Notes under the pieces: generated by a model | What the model was told of the DNA's origin: nothing | Database searches by the model: none | The model's input: the letters and a program-made list of their open reading frames with translations, nothing else | Made by a program: the position numbers and the translations under genes | From: Sapria himalayana | Taxonomy: Eukaryota; Streptophyta; Magnoliopsida; Malpighiales; Rafflesiaceae | Assembly (NCBI GenBank): GCA_029783825.1 | Contig: JAREIK010005861.1 | Coordinates: 1-64,000 of the forward strand | Direction of reading: 5' to 3' | DNA: 64,000 nt | Part shown: in pieces, positions 1 to 11,649 of the stretch | Layout: each line of letters opens with the position of its first letter | Numbering within the stretch: the stretch's first letter is position 1

Positions 1-17
1 TAGATAGACCACCATGT

Positions 18-345
18 GTGAAAGCTGAGAAAGCACAACTCCAAAAATTCAAGAGTAAAGAAGTTGGAGGTTATGCAAAAAATCTCGAACTCATTATTTT
101 GTTAATAGTGATACATGAAGAGAAAAAAGTAGTGAATGAGAAGAAATTTGCAATGATGAAAAAATGTTATCTTCAAGAACAACAATGCATACTACACAAG
201 GAGCAATTCCTATTACAATAGAAAGAAAATGAAAATAGAGCAAATGAAAAAGGAAGATCGAATAAAATAGATGGATACGAGTTGCATGCCTAATTTGCAA
301 GCTAAATATTATCAATGCTGCCAAATGAAAATATTGGAAAAGAAG
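18..345 (+). pseudogene. PIF/Harbinger ORF1 (Myb/SANT-like protein), C-terminal remnant
   Basis: The translation is charged and rich in Lys and Glu. A stop codon follows QFLLQ, and a further frame reads EQMKKEDRIK, a stop, then MDTSCMPNLQAKYYQ. This matches the C-terminal tail that plant PIF ORF1 proteins carry after the SANT DNA-binding domain; that tail has an MDTS-type motif and a YYxxxxxxIL-type end. The N-terminal DNA-binding part would lie left of the window. ORF1 proteins are thought to bind element ends and help the transposase. The family call rests on the tail motif and on the convergent transposase next door. Confidence 0.5.
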
Positions 346-523
346 ATGTAATTTTTTTTATTAATAGACAAACAAATTTAGATAGTATTAATCATGGTAC
401 AAGTACTATAATAACATTTACTTAAGTAGTGCCTAGTAATTTCCATACATATTCCACTAATGCTTGACTAGATTTGCTTGGAGTTTGAAATGAATTTCTT
501 TGTCTCCAATACAATATTGAGTA

Positions 524-1570
524 TTAATAATTTTTATGTAGTTCTGAACTCCTTTTAGGTATAATAGTGATAGTGGGATACTCATCCATTGTATCATAAG
601 TAAAGTCCAACTCATGAGCGTTCCTCTCATCCCTGACAATCATGTTATATAATATTATGCATACCTTCATAATATCTTTAAGCACTTCAATGTTTCCATA
701 TATGTGCTGGTCCATGCACTATAGAAAATCATGCTTGGAGCACTCCAAATGCTTGCTCAATGTCCTCTCTTGATGACTCTTGAGATTTTGCAAAATGTTT
801 TTGCTTATTGTCTTTTGGAGATAGAAATGTTTTGACAAATGTTGCCCATTTTGGATATATACCATTGACAAGATAATACCCTATTGTATATTAATTTTTG
901 TTGACAGAGAAATTAGCTGGAGTAAGCTGACCTTCTTAAAGGAGAGAAATATAGAAGTACGTTCTAGAAAGTTGACATTGTTATGAGATTCAAGTAACCC
1001 AAAAAAGGCATGTCAAATCCACAAATCATATGAAACCACCGCTTCCAAATTAATTATTGGTTCATGGATGTAACTAGAATACATACCTTTTCATGCTATT
1101 GAACAATTCTTCCATTTCCAATGCATATAATCAATGATCCTTAACATCTTAGAAAACCCATGATTGGTACGTATTATAATATAGAAATGTCATCGTTATC
1201 TGGTGGCCTAAGATATTCATTGTAAAAAATTGCTACTACAATTCTCAGAAATCTTTTTTAACTTTTAATTGTAGTACTTTTATCAATCCTCACATAATCA
1301 TCAACCACTCTGCTGCAACTCCATAAGAAAGCATCCTTATGGTGGTTGTCACTTTTGAAGGGAAGACAAGCCAATAATTCCAGCAGTATTTTTTGGACAA
1401 AATATGATCATAATTTTCCACCATGAATAGAATATGAAGGAAAAGTTTGATTCATTCAAAACCTTCTTCAAAATAAATTTGGGGGATATATAGGTAGTTC
1501 AGCTAAAAAATCATGATAAAATTTTCATGCCCTTGAACTTAATTGTGAAAAATAACTAAATAACCTTGAA
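524..1570 (-). pseudogene. PIF/Harbinger transposase (DDE_Tnp_4, HARBI1-like), decayed
   Basis: On the minus strand, broken frames give the plant HARBI1-like order. A helical N-terminal block reads TTTIRMLSYGVAAE (about 1,330). Then come IIDYMHWKWKNC (about 1,140-1,100), FFGLLESHNNVNFLER (about 990-960), LVNGIYPKWATFVKTFLSPK (about 870-810), REDIEQAFGVLQ (about 765-740) and a C-terminal DERNAHELDFTYD. The first catalytic Asp (DYMHW) and the third acidic residue (Glu in REDIEQ) are kept. The second catalytic Asp, normally in SNND, reads Val. Stops and frameshifts also interrupt the frame, so the enzyme is dead. It is the nuclease partner of the ORF1 tail at 18-345. Confidence 0.85.
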
Positions 1571-1778
1571 TGGAATCATGATGTACACCAGAGCTTTCCT
1601 CGTGCTATTGAGTTCATTCATTTTAATAGCACAAATTATTACCATCTCCAATTCATCATCGGAGTCAGAATCATTAAGAATCATGTTCATAACATGATGC
1701 AGCCATAACATAAACACAAAAAGTAGTGTAATGCCAAATAAATAGATTTGAGTTGTATGAAAATAAGAGATGGAAGAT

Positions 1779-1780
<2 letters not shown>

Positions 1781-1816
<36 letters not shown>
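1781..1816. repeat. (AT)n microsatellite
   Basis: A pure alternating AT tract of about 36 bases lies in the non-coding flank of the PIF transposase. Confidence 0.95.
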
Positions 1817-1818
<2 letters not shown>

Positions 1819-2169
1819 TTACAAATATGATCGGTGTAAATATTACTGGTGTAAATATGACCATTATAAATATGACCATTGAAAATTTGAAATATTACTA
1901 TTAAAAATTTTAAATTTTAAAATTTTGCATTTCATTAAAATTTTTCATGATATGACTTAACACATCAACATGTGATGACATCAATATGACGATGACATGG
2001 CATATTATAGTGTATTTTAGATTTTATTTTTAAAAGTTAGTTGGAGTGAATAGTTAAAATAGATAGCATTGTTGGAGTTACTTTAAAAAAGTGATTAGGT
2101 AAAATAGATAATATAATATTTTAATATATTGTGAGTAGATATTTTAGATAGCCATGTTGGATATGCTTT

Positions 2170-2711
2170 AGATGTTATAGTGTTCATACAAAAAGAATGA
2201 TTATTATTGAAGCACATAAGAAATTGGAAAAGAAGAAAAAAGTAAGGGCATCATAATATTTAGAAAAAATGAAAAAGAATGGCAATGTGGTTGAAGAATT
2301 GTGGATTTTAAAAAGAATATCTTATTATAAATCTCCTTAAATACTTTGATGAAATATTACATTCGAAAAATGAAGCTAATTTTAGCATAAGTTAGTTTTA
2401 TGAGATAGAGAGAATTGATTTTTGATGAATTAAAAAAAACTATTTAAGCAAATTTTTAATAAGAATTTTGAAAAAGTTTCAATTTTTTGAATTTATTAGT
2501 AAATAAAATATGAAATATTTTGTCATTCAAATGTAATAAATTATTATTAATGTAACCTATACATCCCATTTAGTAGCTCTATATGATGGCTAGAATAAAA
2601 TTGCTTTCATTTAATTTTATTTCATCCTATTTAATAACTAAAATAGATATTTTTTGAAATATAATATTTTAATATGTATTAGATTGTTGAATAATAGTCA
2701 ATGATAAATTG
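2170..2711 (+). repeat. Older repeat block P, first segment (empty site for copia-2)
   Basis: This non-coding AT-rich stretch is a diverged direct homologue of the right-arm flanks 41,342-41,580 and 46,456-46,520, and so inverted relative to 36,046-36,300. It reads continuously through AAGTTAGTTTTATGAG where the arms carry copia-2 between two copies of GTTTT. It thus acts as the pre-insertion site. No gene is recognised in it. Confidence 0.75.
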
Positions 2712-2716
2712 TTTAT

Positions 2717-2980
2717 TATTATAAAATAGAAGGACAAGAGAGCGAAATATAGGAGAAATATGAGAGAGATTTCTTATTCCTTCAAGTATGTTGTGACTCA
2801 TACAAATTAAGGCTCCCTATTTATATGATTTAATACATAAATACATATTATATACCAATAAATATATATTAATCCATGCCAATTAATAACATTAATCTAT
2901 GAATAATAAGAGTCACAAAAATATCAATAGTCAAGAGGTTAATGGAGAGTTTATGGACATCATTAATATCGTTCATAATA
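2717..2980 (-). repeat. copia-1 LTR (3' LTR in element orientation)
   Basis: It is a direct repeat of 6,530-6,794. Shared blocks include GAGATTTCTTATT, TGTGACTCATACAAA and GGCTCCCTATTTATA, with scattered substitutions and small indels. It abuts the polypurine tract. Confidence 0.85.
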
Positions 2981-3079
2981 CTCCCTTTTGGATGTCCATG
3001 ATACTGCATTTAAAACCTTACCAGTAAAACCGAGTGGGACAAAACCATGGTAAAGTAAAAAGAGTATAGTATAAAAAAT

Positions 3080-6000
3080 TTACTCCCCTCTCTATCAACA
3101 TCACTTAAAATCTCCGAGCCTATGCATTTCAATATATGAACTAGCATTTCAAATATTACAATAGGTAGAGCATTGGTGAATAAATCTACTAGATTATTGG
3201 TTGAACGAATTGAGTAAACATCAATATCACCCTTCTTTTAGATCATGAGTGAAAATGAATTTTAGTGATATATATTTTGTTTTATCCCCTTTAATGTACC
3301 CATTTTTTTAATTGAACAATGCATACAGTATTATCTTTATGCAAGGTCGTTGGGACCTCCTTGCTAAAAGACAAACCACATGACCCTCAAATATGTATTA
3401 CAGATCTTAACCAAAAACATTCCCGACTTACTTCATGAATTGCTAAGATCTTTACATGATTAGAAGATGTGGCGGTAATTGATTATTTCGTAGAATGTCA
3501 TAAAATGGCTATATCACCACATGTGAACAAATAGCCTATTTTGATCGAGCATTATGAGGGTCGACATATATCCCACATCTACATAACCAATTAATTCTGC
3601 TTTGGGTACATTGAGATAATATAGGCTCTTATCCAATTTACCTCAAAGATACCTTACATATGTTTAACTCCATTCTAATGTCTTCTTGTTGGACAAGAAC
3701 TATAAATCGCTAAAAATTTATAGAAAATGATATATCAAGTCATGTATGACTTTCAAGATATTTTAGTGCTCTAATAGCATAAGATATGATACTTTAGGAC
3801 CAAGAAGCTCTTCATCATCCATCCGAGGTCGAAAAGAATATTTATTCACATCTAATGACCTTACAATCATTGAGTGCTCAATGGATGGGCATTATCCTAT
3901 AGAATCATTTCGACGCCTTTGATATATAAGTTGAATGATGAACAAAAATTCATTCTCTAAGTGTTCACTCTGCAAACCAAGGCAAAGTTTTGTTTTTCTG
4001 AGATTTTTCATCTCAAATTCTTTCTTTAAGTTGCCTGCTGCTTCTAAAAGCTCATTCGTGGTTCAATAATATTCAAGTCATTAATAATAATTGTAATTAT
4101 AATGAATTCAGATTCAAATCTCTTTATAAATACACATGGGCAAAGAGGATCATTCTTATACCCTTTTGTAATAAATATTCACGAGATGATTATATCACAT
4201 ACGTCCAGATTATTTCAACCCATATAGAGATCTACATCATTTTATCAAGTAAAGTTCTCGAGGACATGAATTATGCATTGTAGACAATTTTAATCATTAT
4301 GGGATTTTCATGTAAATGTCACTGTCAAGTGGTTCATATAAATAAGCCGTAACTAACATTAAATACATACAAGTTTTTCATGTATTGCAAGGCTAATTAA
4401 AAATTGAAAGTAGTTGCATCCACTACAGGGAATACATCTCTTCACAAACAAAGCTAGGTCTTTGAGAGAATCCTTGTGCAACTAATCGTGCCTTATATTT
4501 GACAAATTTATTTATCACATCTCATTTTCACACAAATACTCATTTGTATCCTACAGTTTGACACCATCATATGTACGTACAATAAGACCAAAAACTTCAT
4601 GTTTTGAAAGAATTCATTTTGCTTCAACATATTTCTATTTTGGCTAATCATCTTCTGTCTACTTTCCTCGAAGATTTTAGCTCAAGGTCCTTATTGTTAT
4701 TAACAATGTTAAGTGCCATATTATAACAAATTGTGACATAGTTTATTGAGATCTCTTGATTATCACAAGTTTTAGGTACATGAATCTTCTAGTTACAACT
4801 GGGGACTCTTTTAGAGCCATCAATTCCTCAACTTGATCCTTTGAACCTTTTTTTTTCAAGGATTTTTATCTTTTGAACCAACTGGTTGACCATGTTTTAC
4901 TAATACTTAGGTTCATTAGCAATAGATTTTCCTACAGGAGTTTAATTTTAACTAGAGGATTAGCAGCTGGTATCTAAGATATAGTTACTCTCTTCGGATT
5001 AGTAAATATACAGGTAATTGATTTGCTAAATTTTGTAAATGAATAATCTTTTGAACTTCCAGTTCACATTCCTTTGTGGAGGGTTAAGATGACAATGACA
5101 ATTGATTCCAACTAATAGCTTTTTCAAACTGTTTATTTTTTTCTTTAATGTTGAAAAATCTAATTCATCAAAATGATAATTAGCAAAATAAGCCGTAAAT
5201 AAATATCCAATTGACGGCTCTAAATATTTGATTATCGATGGAGATTTATATCTAACATGTATTTCTATTTTTTTGGGGACCCATCTTAGTGCATTATGGT
5301 AGAGTAATCGGAACATATACCACAGACCCAAAAATCCTTAGATAACAAATATTTGGTTCTCAACTAAAAACCAATTGTAAAGGAGAGAACTCGTGATAAT
5401 TTATTAGTCTAATACAAATCATGCTACTACATGCAAAATATCATGGCCCCAAGCAGAAGCTGGAGCTTATTCTCATTAGTAATAGCCTTGCAATCAATTA
5501 AAGGTATTTAATAAATGATTATGCAAATCATTTTGTGTATGAACATATGCTATAGGATGTCAATAGTTATTCCAATAGATATACAATAATCATTAAAGCT
5601 TGGGAAGTAAGTTCTCAAGCATTGTCAATACGAATTGACTTAATCAAATAATCTAGAAAATGAGTTCGTAATTGAATTATTTGAGTAAGCAATCTAGAAA
5701 AACTTGGTTATGTGCTGATAATAAATACATGTGGCCATCTCATTGATACATCAATCAGAATCATAAAATATCAAAATGGTCCACATGGTGGATGAATAGG
5801 CCCACATATATCACCTTGTATACATTGTAAAAATGCAAAGAGTTTTGTCCTTTTTTTTGTGGTGATAGATTATAATTAATTTAACTTGAGAATAAGCAGC
5901 ACATAAAAACCCATTGGATAGAAAAATCTTTTGATTTTTCAGTGAATGCCCACACAATTTTTTTAATGGTTCTCTGCATCATTATAGACTTAGATATCCC

Positions 6001-6330
6001 CATCGGTCATACCAAACAATGAAATTATTTTCATCTTTAAACTTTAGTTTACTATGGCATATGCTCAATTGTGCTTATGTTTGTGTAGTAGAAACTAGAA
6101 AAAAAATGGGTAATTTTTCTAATATATTTTTCTTACCCGAGATAATGTTGATAATATATAAATACTTAGTGCTGTCTTTATCCGTAGTCTCAATATGATA
6201 TTAATTTCATCGAATATCTTTAAGACTAATAAATTTCTTTGAGGCTTTTTAGAATATAATGCATCATCAATATGAATTTTTGTTCCTCCAGGTAACAATA
6301 TATAAGCTTTTTCGGAGCTCTCAATCAATT
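3080..6330 (-). pseudogene. copia-1 pol polyprotein, heavily decayed
   Basis: On the minus strand the copia domain order can be followed through many stops and frameshifts. A protease/pre-integrase segment has PGGTKIHIDDALYSKKPQRN (6,330-6,120). The integrase C-terminal linker reads SPSIIKYLEPSIGYLFTAYF (about 5,240-5,160). Reverse transcriptase pieces include KKEFEMKNLRKTKLCLGL (about 4,030-3,960). RNase H pieces lie near 3,580-3,450 (NARSK, then SITATSSNHVKILAIHEVS in a shifted frame). In a live element this polyprotein would process itself, copy the RNA and integrate the cDNA. No frame here is long enough to work. Confidence 0.8.
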
Positions 6331-6514
6331 TTTCTCTACCTATATTGTATTCACATCTGATCCTTGCATTATTAAAAAGAAAAAGAATTTTTGTAATCCT
6401 TAATTATAGTATGCGTTGATGCACTATTTGCGAGACACATCATTATTACTGATTGAGGATCCTACCAGATGAGTTTCCATATTCTTCAATAATATCTTGA
6501 AAATCCAACAAAGC

Positions 6515-6529
6515 TTCGTGCTGATAACG
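6515..6529 (-). other. copia-1 primer-binding-like site
   Basis: The minus strand reads CGTTATCAGCACGAAG directly after the LTR. This is not the initiator-Met form TGGTATCAGAGC seen in most plant elements. It resembles the TTATCAGCACG type known from some copia lineages. Confidence 0.55.
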
Positions 6530-6794
6530 TATTATGAAATTGAAGGATAAGAGAGCAAGAGATATATATAGGAGAAACATAAGAGAGATTTCTTATTACT
6601 TCAAGTGTGTTGTGACTCATACAAAGGCTCCCTATTTATAGGGTTTAATACATGAACACATTTAAATATATTAATGAATACATATTAATTTATGCCAATT
6701 AATACATATTAATCTATGAATAAAAAAAGTCACAAGAATATCAATAGTAAAAAGTTAATGGAGAGTTTGGACATCCATAATATTGTTTATAATA
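6530..6794 (-). repeat. copia-1 LTR (5' LTR in element orientation)
   Basis: It is the direct-repeat partner of 2,717-2,980, with its boundary set by the adjoining primer-binding-like site. It differs from its partner by several substitutions and short indels, so the insertion is not recent. Confidence 0.85.
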
Positions 6795-6800
6795 TTTTAT

Positions 6801-7760
6801 AATATTATTTGTTATAAATATATTTATTAAAAAATAAAATTCAATTTATTCAATTGTATTGAATTTTCTTTTATATGTCATTAATATTGCAATTGAGCTA
6901 GTTTATATATTATTTAATATTTAATTTAAATATTTTTTAGAAAAATAAATTTGTAATATTTTTTGTTAACTTCTTTCAATATTTTTAATATTTATAATTT
7001 TTATAAAATTAATATTTAATATATTTCAAATTTTTATAAATTTGAAAATTTTTTATCTTGATTATCTTGTAGATATTTTAAATTTTGAAATTGTTCAATG
7101 CTATTATATTTATCACCAATTTTATGGATTTAATATATCAAATATTTCAAATTTGATAATTCTTTTAAAAATGATAATATTATTATAAGTTATTAACTTT
7201 TAAATGTATATAGTTTTTCTTAAAAGTAAGTAGTTTAAAATGCAAGACGCAAGTGCTCCTATTACAATCGCATTCTATTTAAGAAATATTTTCGTGTTTA
7301 ATAAATTATAGATAATTACTATTGATTATTCGTATAATTGCAAGTGGTAGTAATTATTTTCGTGCTGGTGATATGCTTGTTGATGTTACTGATATCTTTG
7401 TTGAGCTGTTGCATCTTGCTTGCATTGTTATTGCACAAGGAGATTTAAGTCTAATGTCTTTAATTGTAACATCTCCAATATTACAACTTATGGGCATGAT
7501 TTTTAAACATCTGATTTAAAAATTAGACGTGGTTTATCATGGTGATATAATTATGGCAGTGTAATCTTGTTAGTAACAATTACAGTAATGTGTATTATGT
7601 TATTTAGTGTGTGTTTTAATAAAACTTGATTTAAAAAGAAAATTAAATTCATAAAAATTAATTTTGTAATTAAATTAAATATGATGCTTCTATGACATCT
7701 GATTAAGGTTATGGTGGTAATTTTGGACTAGATAAGATGTCATTTTAATATAAATTATTT
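6801..7760 (+). repeat. Older repeat block P, second segment, AT-rich and non-coding
   Basis: The first 440 bp are very AT-rich, with nothing recognisable. The stretch 7,380-7,540 is a diverged homologue of 46,520-46,640 in the right arm (shared GCATCTTGCTTGCATTG-like and ACAAGGAGATTT blocks). Collinearity with the right arm therefore resumes after copia-1. The small open frame at 7,322-7,519 lies in this repeat and has no recognisable domain. Confidence 0.6.
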
Positions 7761-8394
7761 TGTAAAATAAATTACAATATATCTATTATCATTAAAAAAG
7801 TAATATTCCACTCATTTGGTTTAATTCATTGTTATTTAATACTAATTAAACTCATTATTTTAAGAATCTAATACCTATTAATTAATCAAATCATAATTAT
7901 TAACCTTTCTACTAATCTTTTGGCATTATTCATTTTAAAAATAATAATATTTACCATTTGCTTAATGAGGTTTATTCATAGAAAATTTCACTAGTTTATA
8001 AATCAATTTGAACAATTTAATGCAAATAATAAATATTTTATGAATAATATATTTATATATGGTAAAATAATTACATATTTTGATTATGATGAATAACTTT
8101 ATTCTTCATAATCAAAATAGTTACACTGCTGATAAGATTTCTAATTCCAACTAGATTTAAACAATTTACAATTATAGATGATTTGATCTTCTGTGTCAAT
8201 CTCAACACACCAAATTATTTACACGCAAAATAAAGGACAAAATGTAACTCTATAAAATTTTTTATTAAAATATCAAGCTTTAAATCAAGAAAATAATCTC
8301 AAGTGCATATTAGTATAAATCAATTTCAATAAATTCTTACTTAGTCTAAAGCAATGATTTAATACATATGACTTTTATCCCTTCCATTTATCTT

Positions 8395-8830
8395 TCATAC
8401 TTTAGCTGGAAGATTTTTATAAAAGGATCTACCAAGTTGTTGGGCTATGCTATTTTTTTAATGCCATCACACTTTTTTACAATATCTTTTATTAGATGAA
8501 ATTTATATTTTGTGTGCTTTGATTGTTTGTGGGTTCTAGGTTCTTTTGAATTTATAATTGCTCTACTATTATCATAATTTAGAATAAAATAATTACACAT
8601 AATGAATGAACCTTAGATCTATCAAGAAGTTTCTAAATCATACAATCTCTTTGGCTACCTCTGAAGCTGTCACATATTTGGTTTCCATGGTTGAAATATC
8701 AATACAAGATTGGTTAATACTCATCCAGCTTATGGCTCCACTTTTCAATATAAACACATAACTGGTTGTTGATATTCTTAATCCTCACCTAATTGAAAAT
8801 TTGAGTCTATATTTTTCCTGATAGATAAAT
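8395..8830 (-). pseudogene. Ty1/copia RNase H fragment, decayed
   Basis: Minus-strand frames give METKYVTASEVAKEI (about 8,690-8,640). Downstream come IINSKEPRTHKQSKHTKYKF and LIKDIVKK, ending in NLVDPFIKIF (about 8,430-8,400). This is the C-terminal RNase H region of a copia polyprotein, including the conserved HxK-Y/F segment and the LADxFTK-like end. Stops interrupt it and the rest of pol is missing, so it is an internally deleted relic. The same relic occurs in both palindrome arms. Confidence 0.75.
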
Positions 8831-9829
8831 TGTAGAAATGAATTAATAGTAAACACACTTCACATAATGTACATAAACAACTATTCATCACATGCAAAAT
8901 TCATATGGAAACATTAAATAAAGAGCATGAGTTTTTGTTCGATAACAACCATGCTCACACAAAGGAAAGTTAGGGGTTGATGAATCATTGTAAATAATAA
9001 TCAATCAACATATAACAATCATTGTAGATAGTATGCATTTCCAATCCATCAAATTGATTATATCTAGACAAATTTGATCTATCTATAGTCCATTTTCAAT
9101 ATTGACTTTTTAGTTGATTCTATTAGATCAAAATTTCATCCAAAGATGAATAAAAGACTTATTTCTTGACTAGAGATGGGCTATGTAAGTTGTTTTTGAT
9201 GTCTTTAAGTTTCTTAAATGTCACAAGTACTTTAATATGACTCATGAATATTGTCTTAGATATATTTATTGGTAAGTTTGTAATGGTGCACTTTCATGAT
9301 ATCCTCATACATGGTCACATTAGAACATATCAAATATAACTTATATGAGAGGTGCTAATAGTTTTACTTTATATATCAATATCTAGAAGTGCATCTATAT
9401 TGCATCTAATTATTATTTTTGGGAGTCATAATTAGTGGTGAGAATAATGTGTCTAATATTATATAATGATGTGTATCAATTGGGAATCCATGTATTAAAC
9501 AAGCAATGACTCTGATGTCTTATGTTGATGAATGAATCTTTGATGCCAAATCTTAGATATGATACTAAATGATAGCTCTCTCTGATATTGAACGTCCCTT
9601 CGATACCGCATGATAAGGACATGATACCCGAGTACAGAATTTCTTCACTAATCTGAGATATTATCTTGTAGGGTCTTAAGAAGGGGGAACAAAACTCTCA
9701 CAATTAAAGCACACAAAATACACAATTAGAGAAGTAAAAGAAAGTAAAGAACACAAAATTTATTAGAGTATAACTTTTACTAAAAATTCTAAGATAGATT
9801 TCAGATTCTTCCATCTAAACTTATTAATA

Positions 9830-10022
9830 TTGTGTTCTCATATCATTATTTTATTCATGACCCAAGTCACAATTTGATATTGTGACATGATATTGTGACA
9901 TGATAGAATTTGATCATGATTTTAATCCTTGTGAATTTGATCCAATTCATGATATTGTGTTCTCATATCATTATTTTATTCATCTTGTGACATGATAGAA
10001 TTTAATCATGATTTTAATCCTT
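9830..10022 (+). repeat. Local duplication of a 70-90 bp unit
   Basis: The string TGTGTTCTCATATCATTATT occurs near 9,832 and again near 9,955. Each copy is followed by TTATTCAT, TGTGACATGATAGAATTT and ATCATGATTTTAATCCTT. The first copy also contains a doubled TGATATTGTGACA unit. It is non-coding. Confidence 0.8.
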
Positions 10023-11649
10023 AAGTCTTTTAGTCGTACCAACATGATAGTTTGTGACTTCGTTCAAATCTTAATTTCATTCAAATCTTAAATTCATTCA
10101 AGTCACAATTTGATAATTGATGTCATGACTTTATTGAGATTGTGACTTTATAATTTAGGTCTGGATTTGAAACCCTTTTTTTTTATTTCATTTAATTTGT
10201 GACAACAAAGAATATGGTTGCAATTTTATTTATGTCGTGATACCTAAGAGCATCGTTGGAACTTTAATCCTTGTGAATTTTAGTAATAACAATATAAAAC
10301 ATGTTGCAACATAAACATAAGATGTAGTTTCAAAAGTATGAGCCAATCCTAAGAATATCCAATAACTATAAGTGAACCATTTTTTTCTTAATTTAAAAAC
10401 TTTTTAGGGTGATTAATTTATCCCTTCACTAAGATTATGCTTCTCATTATCATTCTTGCAAAGAAGGAGAAATTTTAATGGATTTAAGATGTAGAGAGAA
10501 ACTTAAATCTCATCAAAATAAAATTGACTAGTGTTCTACTCATCAACTGATCAAGTTTTGAAATAGTTTTTGAAATGGTGAGTTATACTAGAATAGTAGA
10601 TATTGAAGTTGTTCTTCAAAAAGAAGTAACTAGTGGCCTTTTATAACAATAAGCTTAGTAATGCATGATATACATGATCTACTAATTTTGTGTAAGTAAG
10701 ATGGTCAGCGTTTAGTACGAAATCACAAAATTATTGAGAATATATTTTGTTTCGCACAATAAAAATTGTTAAAAATTAGAAACTTAATTTTCATCTAAAT
10801 TTTCAATTTTGAAATGTGGCAAATTTTAATTAAATAAAATTAAGTCTAGAAATTTATTTTAATAAAAATCAATTGAAATAGAATGAGAGAGAGAGAGATA
10901 GAGTTCATTTGTGTTCTCTCAAAAAATGTTTTAGGATCTGTCAATTAAAATGTTGCATTGTTTTTTTTCTATGAAATCTCATTTTTATTAGAGCACTCCC
11001 CCATAAAAGCACCAAAGTGCCTTTTCATAAGATTGTTTTTTTATGTTTTTAATTTATTGTTTTATATTTCCTCTTGAAAAAATGTGTTTATTTTGCCTTT
11101 TTTTTAATTAATTTATTTTAATATTGATATATAATGTTAACTTGTTAGTGTAATAATGTAGTTTATTAACAAAAACAATAATTAATGTAAATATTACAAA
11201 TTAGTCATTACGAAAACTAATTAAAAATGGAGTTCTATTATTTTTTTTAACATTTAGTACATTGAAATTTGAAATATTCAATATTAATAATATAGATAAT
11301 AATTAAACATTATTGAAATAAAATGCAATACATTACATTTACTAATCTAATTTCTTTAGTAATTTTTTTTAACTTTTTTTATAGTCGTAATTATGTTATA
11401 TCTTACCTCTTAGTTAAGATATTTTATATAATGTTGAGATGTTTTTACGCTACCAACATATGCTATGCAAAAATTATGGTATTTATAGTATGGGCAATGT
11501 TTCACCGTAGGGATGCTTGAAATGCTCAGCAATGTTAAGACATTTGGGTCTCATCTTCTTACCCATCTACTGTGAGTACATTGCGTCTGATTTAAATAGA
11601 AGATGACCCGATAAATACAATGTGCTTTGTTTGAGAATGCTATAGTATT

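Larger units (their letters stand above)
1..2169. mobile_element. PIF/Harbinger DNA transposon remnant, left part outside the window
   Basis: This segment holds two convergent decayed genes, as in plant PIF/Harbinger elements: a Myb/SANT-like ORF1 tail on the plus strand and a DDE nuclease on the minus strand. The right end near 2,169 is inferred by comparison with 41,342, where related sequence (ATGTTATAGTGTTCAT) continues without the element. The junction shows TTA, the expected kind of 3-bp target duplication. The last 350 bp are AT-rich and non-coding. The left terminal repeat lies outside the window, so terminal inverted repeats cannot be compared. Confidence 0.7.
2717..6795 (-). mobile_element. 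Ty1/copia LTR retrotransposon (copia-1), minus strand, gag-deleted
   Basis: Two direct repeats of about 264 bp flank a decayed copia pol read right to left. A primer-binding-like site adjoins the right LTR and a polypurine tract (AAAAGGGAG on the minus strand, 2,981-2,990) adjoins the left LTR. The flanks carry TTTAT at 2,712-2,716 and at about 6,796-6,800, a likely 5-bp target duplication. The space between primer site and protease region is under 200 bp, so gag is missing. The LTRs appear to start TATTAT and end ATAATA rather than TG and CA. Confidence 0.8.
7761..11420 (+). repeat. Older repeat block Q, diverged copy of left-arm sequence
   Basis: This is a direct diverged homologue of the left arm. 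7,761-8,400 matches 13,200-14,097, and 8,400-11,400 matches 26,206-29,460. At the split point this copy reads through uninterrupted, where the left arm carries the gypsy element between two GAAGG copies. Shared blocks include AAATCTTAGAT, ATGATAAGGACATGATACC and AATATTGATATATAATGT. Apart from the copia RNase H trace at 8,395-8,830, no coding sequence is seen. Confidence 0.75.

Noticed and set aside
18..345. Host coiled-coil protein gene at the left edge
   Set aside because: The tail motif and the convergent HARBI1-like nuclease fit PIF ORF1 better, and the frame is broken.
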